A DNA stretch of 62,037 bases. Source: an uncultured Muribaculaceae bacterium (GTDB taxonomy: Bacteria; Bacteroidota; Bacteroidia; Bacteroidales; Muribaculaceae). The notes below the pieces were generated by a model. The model did not search any database. It was not told the origin of the DNA and was given only the letters and a program-made list of their open reading frames with translations. Where the stretch lies: assembly GCA_910587545.1 (NCBI GenBank), contig CAJUMI010000003.1:1-62037 (forward strand), in the 5' to 3' direction. This document shows, one piece after another, positions 16,514 through 24,695 of this stretch. Positions within the stretch are counted from its first letter, which is position 1. Every line of letters starts with the position of its first letter. A program made the translations under genes and the position numbers.

Positions 16514-17356
16514 ATGAAACCCATATTTACCCTGCTATCCCTGTTGTTTTCGTCATTTGCCGTATTGGCAAATGACATGAATGCCGTTGCTTTATCTTTT
16601 GAAAAGCATTTCAATGATTATATTGATAGTCTTAATAAATATGATATAATCCTCGAAAAGGCAGATGGTTTTGAAGTCCTTGATACAAGAGGACGAGAGT
16701 CGGCAACAACTGCTCGTTTCAGACCGCCGTTGTATGTTAAACAATATCCTTATGTTTTGGAAAATGCAGACGCCGGTGTTGCCTTTCTATATCCTGAAAT
16801 CAATCTTGATGAAAAAGGACTGAAAGAAGGTTTCTATGTAGAAAATGAAATACGTTCAAATGAGAAAAATATAGATTTTGATGTCCGTCAGTCTATTTCA
16901 ATCTTATCCGGGAAAGAAGCGGAACAATATTCTAATGCTGATACTGCCGTCGTATATGAGCTGGATATGTTTTACAACGATGTGCCATATTTGGGAGTGT
17001 ATCGTCACTGTGTCGGAATTTATCTTCGCAAGTATGCTCATCCCGCTATGTTGCTGAAAGTCATGCTTTCAGATTCGGCATATACTGAGAAAGACAAATA
17101 CGTCAGAATGATGCTTGACCTTCTTCGATACGGCAACGAACAAAATCCGGAGATGGAGAAGTTTGAGCATAAAGTATCAGCGGTTGTTGACCTTGATTTT
17201 CCCTCAAAAAAGAAAAAGTTTTGCGGCTTTATTATGGATGACATCGACGATGAAACTCTTGATGCATACGTTCAGTTTAAGAAGCTACGCGACTCATACC
17301 GAGCTAAGATGGTAGAGAAAACCGATACGCTATCCACAACCGAAGAACGCGACTAA
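16514..17356 (+). CDS. Secreted protein of unknown function
   Basis: 280 aa with an SPI signal peptide, probable cleavage after Ala19 (FAVLA-ND). The mature chain is mixed alpha/beta and acidic, without lipobox or recognisable catalytic motif. Noticeable segments are TARFRPPLYVKQYPYVLENADAG and YRHCVGIYLRKYAHPAMLLKVML, the latter like a protein core strand-helix-strand. The C-terminus is charged (MVEKTDTLSTTEERD). It starts 3 nt after the stop of the papain-like gene, so the two are surely co-transcribed. I do not recognise the family; a substrate or chaperone for the neighbouring enzymes is an inference from position only. Confidence 0.65.
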   Translation: MKPIFTLLSLLFSSFAVLANDMNAVALSFEKHFNDYIDSLNKYDIILEKADGFEVLDTRGRESATTARFRPPLYVKQYPYVLENADAGVAFLYPEINLDEKGLKEGFYVENEIRSNEKNIDFDVRQSISILSGKEAEQYSNADTAVVYELDMFYNDVPYLGVYRHCVGIYLRKYAHPAMLLKVMLSDSAYTEKDKYVRMMLDLLRYGNEQNPEMEKFEHKVSAVVDLDFPSKKKKFCGFIMDDIDDETLDAYVQFKKLRDSYRAKMVEKTDTLSTTEERD

Positions 17357-17379
17357 TTCTAAAACCATCTACTCTCTGT

Positions 17380-19353
17380 ATGAACTATTTTAAACTTCTT
17401 GTCATTTCTGCCATTCTTGCGGTCTTTGTGCTGCAAGGATGCAAAAATGACAATTATGATTCGCAACTCAATGAAGCATTGGCCTATGCCGGATCAAACC
17501 GGCATCAACTTGAATTGGTTCTTGATCATTATAGAGGGGATTCGATTGGCCTTGAGTCAGCAAAGTTTTTAATCCGCAATATGCCCGGTCATTATTCTTA
17601 TGCTGATACAGCAACCGTCAACAGATTTTATGACAGATTGGATTCGCTTAACTCCGCAATGAAAAACTGTTCCTTGAAAGAACTGCAAGAGGCCATCAAG
17701 GATTTATGTGAAGTCAATCATGTAGACCAATTCCCTACCATTGATGATGTCAGGATCATAAGTGCGACATTTCTGATTGATAATATTGACGGGGCTTTGC
17801 GGCAATGGCGCGAAAAACCTTGGTGTGACCGATTGGATTTTGATCAATTTTGCGAATATATTTTGCCATATAAAACAACAGAATTACAAGAATTGAAATC
17901 ATGGCGAAACGAATATGACAATTATTTTGCAGATTCACTTGAACGGATATCAAGTTGTTCACTCTATAGAATTTCGGCATTTCAGGCGGCTGAAACTGTG
18001 AATAATTGCTTAAAACAATATTTTTCCCGCGATCCGTATGACTACGAGATTCCATTGCTGTATTATCGTCCGTTGAGTCGCTTGGCTATTCCGTTTGCAA
18101 CTTGCGATGAATTGTGCAATACCGGTCTCCCTGCTTTCAGGGCGGCTGGAATCCCTGTCGCGCTTGATAATGTGCCGGTGTGGGGATATGGCAATCGTGG
18201 ACATTCATGGGCTGTGGTTCACGCTCCGAATGGAAAAGATATTCCGTTTGTGCCTATAGATGGGTCTCCATATACGACCCACAAAGTTAATGAGACCGTG
18301 GGTAAGGCATACCGCCGCACATTTGCACAGAATCGCGAATTGGTTGAACTGAATGCAACGCAACCGTGTGTCCCTGAGGTATTCCGCAATATATTTCAAC
18401 GCGATGTAACGACATTGTATGCAGATACTATAAGGGTCTCACTTGACGTTGATCTGAAGAATGGCGATTATATTTATTTATGTTCATCAAGCAGAGCTAC
18501 ATGGCGGCCCGTAGATTTTACCAAAGTCACTGACGGCAAGGCGGTTTTTGAAGATGTCGGCAAAGGCTGTATTTACTTGCCGGCAATTTACGGCATAGAT
18601 GGACTTGTTCCAGTAGGAGAACCATTTGCAATAGAACGGAATGGACATTTTCACCCCATCGTGGCAAATTGCGATAGTCTGATCGATGTGACTCTATATC
18701 GTAAAGCTCCTTTACTTGAATATGCATGGAGAGCTGCGGTAAGATGTGAAAATGGTGTTTTTGAGGCATCAGATTCTCGTGACTTTGGCAAACCGATACA
18801 TATCGGAGAAATTAATGCATCAGTAGATAAGGCTGGAGAAATTGCTATTGAGCCGCAAATAGGCCCCCATCGTTATTGGCGTTTCATCGGGCGAGGGGAC
18901 GATGCGGTCTGTAGCATTGGCGAGATCAGCCTTATCCGAGACGGTGTAGTTATTAACCGGGAAGGTAAAGTATTATCTAATATTAAGGTTGATAGCAATT
19001 TGAAGAATGCAAAGCCGGACAAGGCATTCGATGGAGACGTATTGACTGCTGTAACGTTCACACATCCCGGTGAAGCATGGGTCGCATTGGAATTTACCAC
19101 TCCGGTATGCCTTGACAAAATACGCTATTCACCTAGAAGTGATGGGAATATGATAGAACCCGGAGATGAATATGAACTGGTATATTGGTCTGATGGAGAT
19201 TGGTGCTCATTAGGTAAACAGACTGCTGATGGGATCTCGATAACATTCCACAACATTCCTTCTGATGGCATATACATACTTCACAATAGGACTAAAGGCA
19301 GCAGTGTCCGCATCTTTCGTATCGACAAAGAAGGCAATCAGGAATGGTGGTGA
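17380..19353 (+). CDS. Transglutaminase-like lipoprotein with discoidin-like C-terminus
   Basis: 657 aa, SPII lipoprotein (VLQGC, Cys21). A helical N-terminal region (to about 220) is followed by a transglutaminase-core domain: Cys242 in ATCDELCNTGLPAFRAAGIPV, His275 in NRGHSWAVVH and Asp294 in VPIDGSP form the expected Cys-His-Asp triad. Two beta-rich segments follow. The last about 110 residues (from DKAFDGDVLTAVTF, then WVALEFTTPVCLDKIRYSPRS) resemble an F5/8-type carbohydrate-binding fold. Bacterial relatives are mostly peptidases or amidases rather than crosslinkers, and the same fold includes peptide-N-glycanases. An exported enzyme acting on a glycosylated or peptide substrate is the best guess. 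It ends the AT-rich cluster. Confidence 0.75.
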   Translation: MNYFKLLVISAILAVFVLQGCKNDNYDSQLNEALAYAGSNRHQLELVLDHYRGDSIGLESAKFLIRNMPGHYSYADTATVNRFYDRLDSLNSAMKNCSLKELQEAIKDLCEVNHVDQFPTIDDVRIISATFLIDNIDGALRQWREKPWCDRLDFDQFCEYILPYKTTELQELKSWRNEYDNYFADSLERISSCSLYRISAFQAAETVNNCLKQYFSRDPYDYEIPLLYYRPLSRLAIPFATCDELCNTGLPAFRAAGIPVALDNVPVWGYGNRGHSWAVVHAPNGKDIPFVPIDGSPYTTHKVNETVGKAYRRTFAQNRELVELNATQPCVPEVFRNIFQRDVTTLYADTIRVSLDVDLKNGDYIYLCSSSRATWRPVDFTKVTDGKAVFEDVGKGCIYLPAIYGIDGLVPVGEPFAIERNGHFHPIVANCDSLIDVTLYRKAPLLEYAWRAAVRCENGVFEASDSRDFGKPIHIGEINASVDKAGEIAIEPQIGPHRYWRFIGRGDDAVCSIGEISLIRDGVVINREGKVLSNIKVDSNLKNAKPDKAFDGDVLTAVTFTHPGEAWVALEFTTPVCLDKIRYSPRSDGNMIEPGDEYELVYWSDGDWCSLGKQTADGISITFHNIPSDGIYILHNRTKGSSVRIFRIDKEGNQEWW

Positions 19354-19472
19354 TTGGCCGTGTGCAAAATTGTAGAATTTGAAATATAGGGGCTATGACC
19401 TAATTTCGTCCTTGCAAATTGTGATTCAGATATTTTTACATGCGGAAGAATAGAAATGTTGAGCTTTTTGAT

Positions 19473-19480
19473 TAAATTTG
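19473..19480 (+). promoter_or_regulatory. Promoter -7 element for argS
   Basis: TAAATTTG is an exact TAnnTTTG match 56 nt upstream of the argS ATG. No TTTG is found at the expected distance upstream, so only half the promoter is supported. Confidence 0.4.
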
Positions 19481-19536
19481 CAAAAGATTTCAGATAATTT
19501 ATTGTTCAACAATCATAATAAGCATAGCACAACACA

Positions 19537-21324
19537 ATGTCAATTGATACTATAATAGCCGAAGCCGTCAGCAAAGCCGTCAAAGATCTTTATAACGTGG
19601 AGTGCGCTCCGGCGTCCGTAGTGCCGCAGCCTACCCGCAAAGAGTTTGAAGGCAATCTGACCGTTGTCGTGTTTCCGTGGGTGAAAGCCGCCCGCAAGGC
19701 GCCCGAACAGGTTGCCCGCGAGATCGGCGAACACCTCGTCGCCGACGAACCGGCGGTCAAGTCGTTCAACGTGGTCAAAGGCTTCCTCAACATCGTGATC
19801 GAACCAACATTCTGGTGTCAAGTGCTCGACCGCATAGCCTCGACCGAAAACTACGGCTCCCGTCATGCCTCCGACAGCGACCCGCTGGTGATGGTCGAAT
19901 ATTCGTCGCCCAACACCAACAAGCCTCTACACCTCGGCCATCTGCGCAACATACTCCTCGGCTACAGCCTCTCGCAGATACTCAAAGCCTGCGGCAACCG
20001 CGTCGTCAAGACCAACATCGTCAACGACCGCGGCATACACATCTGCAAATCGATGCTCGCTTGGCAAAAATGGCACAACGGCGAGACCCCCGGGTCGACA
20101 GGCATCAAGGGCGACCACCTTATCGGCGACTGCTATGTCGACTTCGACAAGCACTACAAAGCCGAGGTCAAGCAACTGATGGCCGAAGGCATGACTCAGG
20201 AAGAAGCCGAGGCATCCTCGCCTCTTATGCTCGAGGCCCGCGAGATGCTACGCCGCTGGGAACAGAAAGATCCCGAGGTGCGCAAGCTTTGGCAGACCAT
20301 GAACACCTGGGTCTATGACGGATTCGATCAGACCTATGCGCGCATGGGCGTCGACTTCGACAAGATATATTACGAGTCCGACACCTACCTCGAAGGCAAG
20401 GAGAAGGTGCTCGAAGGGCTTGAAAAAGGTGTGCTCTACCGCAAGAACGACGGTTCCGTCTGGGCCGACCTCACCGGCGACGGCCTCGACCACAAGCTGC
20501 TGCTCCGCAGCGACGGAACGTCGGTCTACATGACCCAGGACATCGGCACAGCCAAACTCCGCTTCCGCGATTATCCCATCGACAAGATGATCTATGTCGT
20601 CGGCAACGAGCAGAACTATCATTTCCAGGTGCTCTCACTTCTGCTCGACCGCCTCGGGTTCAAGTGGGGCAAAGATCTCGTGCACTTCTCCTACGGCATG
20701 GTCGAGCTGCCCGAAGGCCGCATGAAGAGCCGCGAGGGAACGGTGGTCGACGCCGACGACCTCATGGCCGAAATGGTGGCCGGAGCCCGTGAAGTGGCAG
20801 AATCTGCAGGAAAGACCGAAGGTCTCGACGAGGTTCAGAAAGCCGAGATCGCCGAAATAGTCGGCATGGGTGCTCTGAAATACTTCCTGCTCAAGGTCGA
20901 TCCGCGCAAGAACATGACCTTCAACCCCAAAGAGTCGATCGACTTCAACGGCAACACTGGCCCGTTCATCCAGTATACCTACGCACGTATCCGCTCTGTG
21001 CTACGACGCGCTGACGAAAACGGACTGAAAATCACCCCTTATCGCGACGTCGTGCCAAACGAGAAAGAAATCTCGCTCATCCAGCGCCTCGCCTCTTATC
21101 CGTCAGTGGTTCAGGAAGCCGGACGCAGCTACTCGCCGGCTCTGATCGCCAACTACATCTACGACCTCGCCAAGGAATACAACCAGTTCTACCATGACTG
21201 TCCCTGTCTGCGAGAGGACGACGAAGCCCTCAGATCGCTGCGTCTGCAGCTCTCCGACGTGACCGCCGATGTCATAGCCTCAGGCATGGCTCTTCTGGGC
21301 ATCCGCGTTCCCGAAAGAATGTAA
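19537..21324 (+). CDS. argS: Arginyl-tRNA synthetase
   Basis: 595 aa, full length class I synthetase. N-terminal Add-1 domain (about 1-115); the HIGH motif appears as PLHLGHLRN (about residue 135), followed by VNDRGIHICKSML. The class signature continues with YVVGNEQNYHF and EGRMKSREGTVV in the KMSKS region. The C-terminal anticodon-binding domain contains GNTGPFIQYTYARIRSVLRR. It charges tRNA-Arg in the cytosol. Base composition returns here to the GC-rich window norm, marking the right edge of the AT-rich block. Confidence 0.98.
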   Translation: MSIDTIIAEAVSKAVKDLYNVECAPASVVPQPTRKEFEGNLTVVVFPWVKAARKAPEQVAREIGEHLVADEPAVKSFNVVKGFLNIVIEPTFWCQVLDRIASTENYGSRHASDSDPLVMVEYSSPNTNKPLHLGHLRNILLGYSLSQILKACGNRVVKTNIVNDRGIHICKSMLAWQKWHNGETPGSTGIKGDHLIGDCYVDFDKHYKAEVKQLMAEGMTQEEAEASSPLMLEAREMLRRWEQKDPEVRKLWQTMNTWVYDGFDQTYARMGVDFDKIYYESDTYLEGKEKVLEGLEKGVLYRKNDGSVWADLTGDGLDHKLLLRSDGTSVYMTQDIGTAKLRFRDYPIDKMIYVVGNEQNYHFQVLSLLLDRLGFKWGKDLVHFSYGMVELPEGRMKSREGTVVDADDLMAEMVAGAREVAESAGKTEGLDEVQKAEIAEIVGMGALKYFLLKVDPRKNMTFNPKESIDFNGNTGPFIQYTYARIRSVLRRADENGLKITPYRDVVPNEKEISLIQRLASYPSVVQEAGRSYSPALIANYIYDLAKEYNQFYHDCPCLREDDEALRSLRLQLSDVTADVIASGMALLGIRVPERM

Positions 21325-21364
21325 TCCTAATTTTTTGACAACCAACTCTCAATTCTTATAAATT

Positions 21365-22072
21365 ATGTTTGACAACAACTACAACAACCCCTACAACACC
21401 GAGACTCGCTCGCTGAGCACCAAAGTTTCGGCCGTGATGAAACGCGTCTACTTCAAGATGACGCTCGGTCTGCTCGTGTCGGCCTTCATAGCACTATGGT
21501 GCTCTGAAAGTCCCGTCTACTGGAATTTTCTCAGCGGCAACAGCTGGGCTGTCTGGGTGCTTCTCATCGTCGAGATAGGACTCGTGATCGCCATCACCGG
21601 CGCCATCCGGCGTCTCTCGTCGGCAGCAGCCACAGGTCTATTTTACCTCTTTGCCGCAGTCAACGGTCTCGCCCTCGCCCCGATTTTCATAGTCTACACA
21701 AGCCACAGCATCGCCGTGACATTCTTTGTCACCGCAGGCACGTTTGCAGCCATGAGCATCTACGGCTTCTTCACGTCCAACGACCTTTCAAAGATGGGTT
21801 CGATCCTCTTCATGGCTCTTATCGGACTGATCATAGCCTCGGTGGTAAACATCTTCCTCCATAGCGACACGATGATGTGGATCATCACTTTCGCAGGTGT
21901 GATCATCTTCGTCGGCCTCACGGCATGGGACACCCAGCAGATCAAAAACATGGCAATCCAGATGGACACCGCTTCGGTAGGCAAACTCGCCACAATCGGT
22001 GCTCTGAACCTCTATCTCGACTTCATCAACCTCTTCCTCTATCTGCTGCGCATCTTCGGCAACCGCGACTGA
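21365..22072 (+). CDS. Bax inhibitor-1/YccA family membrane protein
   Basis: 235 aa with a polar N-terminus (NNYNNPYNTETRSLSTKVSAVMKRVY) and seven hydrophobic helices. The family signatures are visible in the last helices (FVGLTAWDTQQIKNM and LNLYLDFINLFLYLLRIFG). Members are pH-sensitive Ca2+ leak channels or interact with FtsH; the bacterial role is unclear. It follows argS by 40 nt and is followed by a REP-like hairpin that can terminate transcription. Confidence 0.93.
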   Translation: MFDNNYNNPYNTETRSLSTKVSAVMKRVYFKMTLGLLVSAFIALWCSESPVYWNFLSGNSWAVWVLLIVEIGLVIAITGAIRRLSSAAATGLFYLFAAVNGLALAPIFIVYTSHSIAVTFFVTAGTFAAMSIYGFFTSNDLSKMGSILFMALIGLIIASVVNIFLHSDTMMWIITFAGVIIFVGLTAWDTQQIKNMAIQMDTASVGKLATIGALNLYLDFINLFLYLLRIFGNRD

Positions 22073-22110
22073 CAACAGCCCAACCACCGAATATTTACAC
22101 CTCCAACACC

Positions 22111-22136
22111 GTAGGGACGCACGGTTCGTGCGTCCC
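22111..22136. repeat. REP-like palindrome (copy A), also a terminator
   Basis: GTAG then GGGACGCACG (22114-22123) and CGTGCGTCCC (22127-22136) around GTT. Followed by GATTTTTAAAT, it can form an intrinsic terminator for the Bax-inhibitor gene. The same core recurs at 45849-45921 and, diverged, at 37146-37170. The loop's TTCG (22125-22128) lies 20 nt ahead of a TACATTTG element, so the palindrome may also supply a -33 region for the next gene. Confidence 0.7.
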
Positions 22137-22156
22137 GATTTTTAAATATACATTTG
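22125..22156 (+). promoter_or_regulatory. Probable promoter of the second MATE gene
   Basis: TTCG (22125-22128, one mismatch to TTTG), a 20-nt spacer and TACATTTG (22149-22156). Predicted start near 22163, only about 8 nt before the GTG at 22171, which supports that GTG as the start codon. Confidence 0.5.
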
Positions 22157-22170
22157 CAACCGGCTTCAAC

Positions 22171-23532
22171 GTGAGCTTCTTCAACCGCTACCGTCACGAC
22201 TATGCGTCGCTGCTGCGCCTGGGCTTCCCGATCCTGATCGGCCAGCTCGGCATGATCGTCGTAGGCTTTGCCGACAACATAATGGTCGGCCACTACTCCA
22301 CTCCGGCCCTGGCATCGGCATCGTTTGTCAACAACCTGTTCAACGTCGCCATTTTCTGCTGCGTCGGTTTCACCTACGGACTTACTCCGATCGTCGGATC
22401 GCTATATGCCCGCGGACGACATGGCGACATAGGCTCCGTCACACGCGCCGCCCTTGTGCTCAACTCCATGTTCACCGTCGCGGTCATGGCGCTGATGTCC
22501 CTCGTATATTTCAATCTCCACCGTCTCGGCCAACCTGAAGAACTGCTGCCGCTCATACGCCCATACTTCCTGATCTACCTCGCCGGCATGCTGCCCGTGG
22601 CCGTGTTCAACGTATTCGCCCAATGGAGCTACGGCATCAAGAACACCAACCTGCCGATGTGGATCATACTCTCTTCCAATCTCCTCAACATAATCGGCAA
22701 CTACCTGCTGATCTTCGGCCACGGCGGATTTCCCGAAATGGGACTCGTGGGAGCCGGCATAAGCACACTCTTTGCCCGCGTGGTATGCCCGGTAGCCATC
22801 ATCGCGTGCTTCGCCATCAAAGCTCACAACCGTCCATATCGCCGGGGATTCGCCAGAGCGCGCACATCGCTCCGCGACATACACAGGATCTGGTCGATAA
22901 GCATACCGATCTCCATGCAGATGACCTTCGAGTCGGGATCGTTCACATTTGCGGCCGTCATGACCGGATGGATAAGCGCCATCGACCTTGCGGCCTTCCA
23001 GATCATAGTCATTGTCGGCACCCTCGGCTTCTGCATCTACTACAGCATCGGCTCCGCCGTCACCATCCTCGTGGCCAACGAAGCCGGACGCGACGACCGC
23101 CGGGCAATGAGGCGCGTCGCCTGGGCCGGCTACCATGTTCTGCTGACTCTCATGTGCATATCTTCGGCCATATTTATCTTCTTCGGCAACTCGCTGATGA
23201 GCTGTTTCACCGAAGATCCCGCAGTACTCGCCATCGCCTCGGGGCTGATTCTGCCTCTTGTCCTGTATCAGGCCGGCGACGCCACCCAGATCAACTTCGC
23301 GGCCGCCCTCCGAGGCACAGCACGGGTCATGCCAATGCTGTGGATTGCTTTTGTCAGCTACATCGTGTTCGGGATCCCGGCGACTTATATGCTCGGCTTC
23401 CCGCTCGGATTAGGCACCTACGGCATCATTCTCAGCTTCTCGGTGAGTCTGTTTATAGCCGCCGCGCTCTTTCTCTACTTCTTCCTGCGCTCCACTCGTC
23501 CGGTGAGCCAATTGCGCACAGGCGCGTCATAA
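22171..23532 (+). CDS. MATE family efflux transporter (NorM-like)
   Basis: 453 aa from a GTG at 22171 (GTGAGCTTCTTC); no ATG exists at a family-compatible position, and the open frame to 21877 covers the preceding gene. Twelve hydrophobic helices with FPILIGQLGMIVVGFADNIMVGHYS at the front, the NorM-type helix-1/2 region, and VNNLFNVAIFCCVGFTYGLTPIVG after it. It exchanges Na+ or H+ for cationic compounds at the inner membrane. The 3' end overlaps the convergent acyltransferase gene by 58 nt. It belongs to another subgroup than the MATE protein at 4492-5880. Confidence 0.9.
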   Translation: MSFFNRYRHDYASLLRLGFPILIGQLGMIVVGFADNIMVGHYSTPALASASFVNNLFNVAIFCCVGFTYGLTPIVGSLYARGRHGDIGSVTRAALVLNSMFTVAVMALMSLVYFNLHRLGQPEELLPLIRPYFLIYLAGMLPVAVFNVFAQWSYGIKNTNLPMWIILSSNLLNIIGNYLLIFGHGGFPEMGLVGAGISTLFARVVCPVAIIACFAIKAHNRPYRRGFARARTSLRDIHRIWSISIPISMQMTFESGSFTFAAVMTGWISAIDLAAFQIIVIVGTLGFCIYYSIGSAVTILVANEAGRDDRRAMRRVAWAGYHVLLTLMCISSAIFIFFGNSLMSCFTEDPAVLAIASGLILPLVLYQAGDATQINFAAALRGTARVMPMLWIAFVSYIVFGIPATYMLGFPLGLGTYGIILSFSVSLFIAAALFLYFFLRSTRPVSQLRTGAS

Positions 23533-24620
23533 TAACGCGCGAACACCCGGGCGAGCACCACTACAGCCACGACTATCGCAGCGGCGACAGGCCACGCGCG
23601 GTCGACGCCGTAGCCGTTTTTCCACGCCCAGGCGTAGAGAAGATACATAAACGGATATTGGATCACATACATCGGATAGGAGATCACTCCGAGAAACTCG
23701 CACGTGCGCGCCGAACGGCGGTCGTCGGTCTTGCCCGATGCCGCAAGCCACACTATCGCCGGAAACACAAAAAGCGTACACACGGCGTCATAGATGCCGT
23801 TGGCCGGCGACGGCCTATCGGTGCCCCCGACATAAGGAACCGCGAGCACCGCCACGATAAGCGCCGAGCATATCCAGAACGCGCCGCGGATCTTCACCGG
23901 CTTGAACACACGCCACAGCAGCATACCTGCCGAGAACGAAAACGTCATCCTCACCAGACCCATCACAAAACCGCCGTCGGCGGCCGTCCAGCCTACCCCC
24001 ACGTGATAGTAGCCCGAGTCGTTGCCGAGAGCGACAGCCGCAAGCGACGCGCCCGACAGAACCACGAACACTTTCAGCCAGCGCGTCGACAGACGGTGCA
24101 GAAACAGAGCGTAGAATATACTGCCGATATATTCGAAGAAAAGCGACCACGAGGGACCGTTGAGCGGAAACATCTCGCCGTTGCCCCTGACTTCGGGAAG
24201 CGTCCCCGGCAGCGACGGTAACATCAGCAGACCCAGCAGGAGCGACAGCCCGACAGCCGTATAGCTCACCGATGTGCCGTCCCACTTCTCACAGCCCTGG
24301 ATCAGAAACGACACTACCCCGAGCACCACTCCGGCCACGACCATAGGATGAAGACGGATCAGACGCCGCCTCATAAAATCTCCCGCAGTCATGCCTTGTC
24401 GCCACCGCCCGTCGTAGGCATGGCCGATCACAAAGCCCGAAAGGACAAAGAAGAAGTCTACGGCCAGATAGCCGTGGTTGAACCACTGGTCCATCGGCGA
24501 CGTGGCAAAGCACTCGCCGATATGATAGAAAATGACCATCAGCGCGGCGACTCCGCGCAGACCGTCGAGCAACTCGTAGCGCGGTCTGACCGCGTCTGTC
24601 TGTTGTGTCTGCATAATCAC
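23475..24620 (-). CDS. Acyltransferase family 3 membrane protein
   Basis: 381 aa (or 379 from the ATG at 24614). About ten transmembrane helices with the family motifs YELLDGLRGVAALMVIFYHI (Arg and catalytic-region His), GYLAVDFFFVLSGFVIGHAY, and RRLIRLHPM. These enzymes transfer acetyl or succinyl groups to exopolysaccharide, lipid A or peptidoglycan sugars at the membrane. The acceptor is not predictable. The last 19 codons overlap the convergent MATE gene. No linked glycan gene is adjacent. Confidence 0.9.
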   Translation of the reverse strand: MIMQTQQTDAVRPRYELLDGLRGVAALMVIFYHIGECFATSPMDQWFNHGYLAVDFFFVLSGFVIGHAYDGRWRQGMTAGDFMRRRLIRLHPMVVAGVVLGVVSFLIQGCEKWDGTSVSYTAVGLSLLLGLLMLPSLPGTLPEVRGNGEMFPLNGPSWSLFFEYIGSIFYALFLHRLSTRWLKVFVVLSGASLAAVALGNDSGYYHVGVGWTAADGGFVMGLVRMTFSFSAGMLLWRVFKPVKIRGAFWICSALIVAVLAVPYVGGTDRPSPANGIYDAVCTLFVFPAIVWLAASGKTDDRRSARTCEFLGVISYPMYVIQYPFMYLLYAWAWKNGYGVDRAWPVAAAIVVAVVVLARVFARYYDAPVRNWLTGRVERRKK

Positions 24621-24635
24621 AACTAATTAGAAAAC

Positions 24636-24672
24636 AAAGGACGGAGTCCGGAGTGTCCGGGATCCGTCCTTT
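24636..24672 (-). terminator. Terminator of the SusCD locus
   Basis: AAAGGACGGA (24636-24645) pairs with TCCGTCCTTT (24663-24672), with additional CCGG/CCGG pairing inside. On the minus strand the hairpin runs into TTTGTTTTC. It lies 24 nt beyond the last gene of the locus. Confidence 0.75.
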
Positions 24673-24695
24673 TAACGTTAAAAAGATCTATAATA

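Noticed and set aside
14040..19400. Integrase, transposase or attachment repeats bounding the AT-rich cluster
   Set aside because: No recombinase gene and no matching direct repeats could be recognised at either edge, so a mechanism of transfer cannot be claimed.
22623..24221. 532-codon plus-strand frame crossing the MATE/acyltransferase junction
   Set aside because: The product is His/Arg-rich with no family signature, and membrane-protein genes explain both strands.
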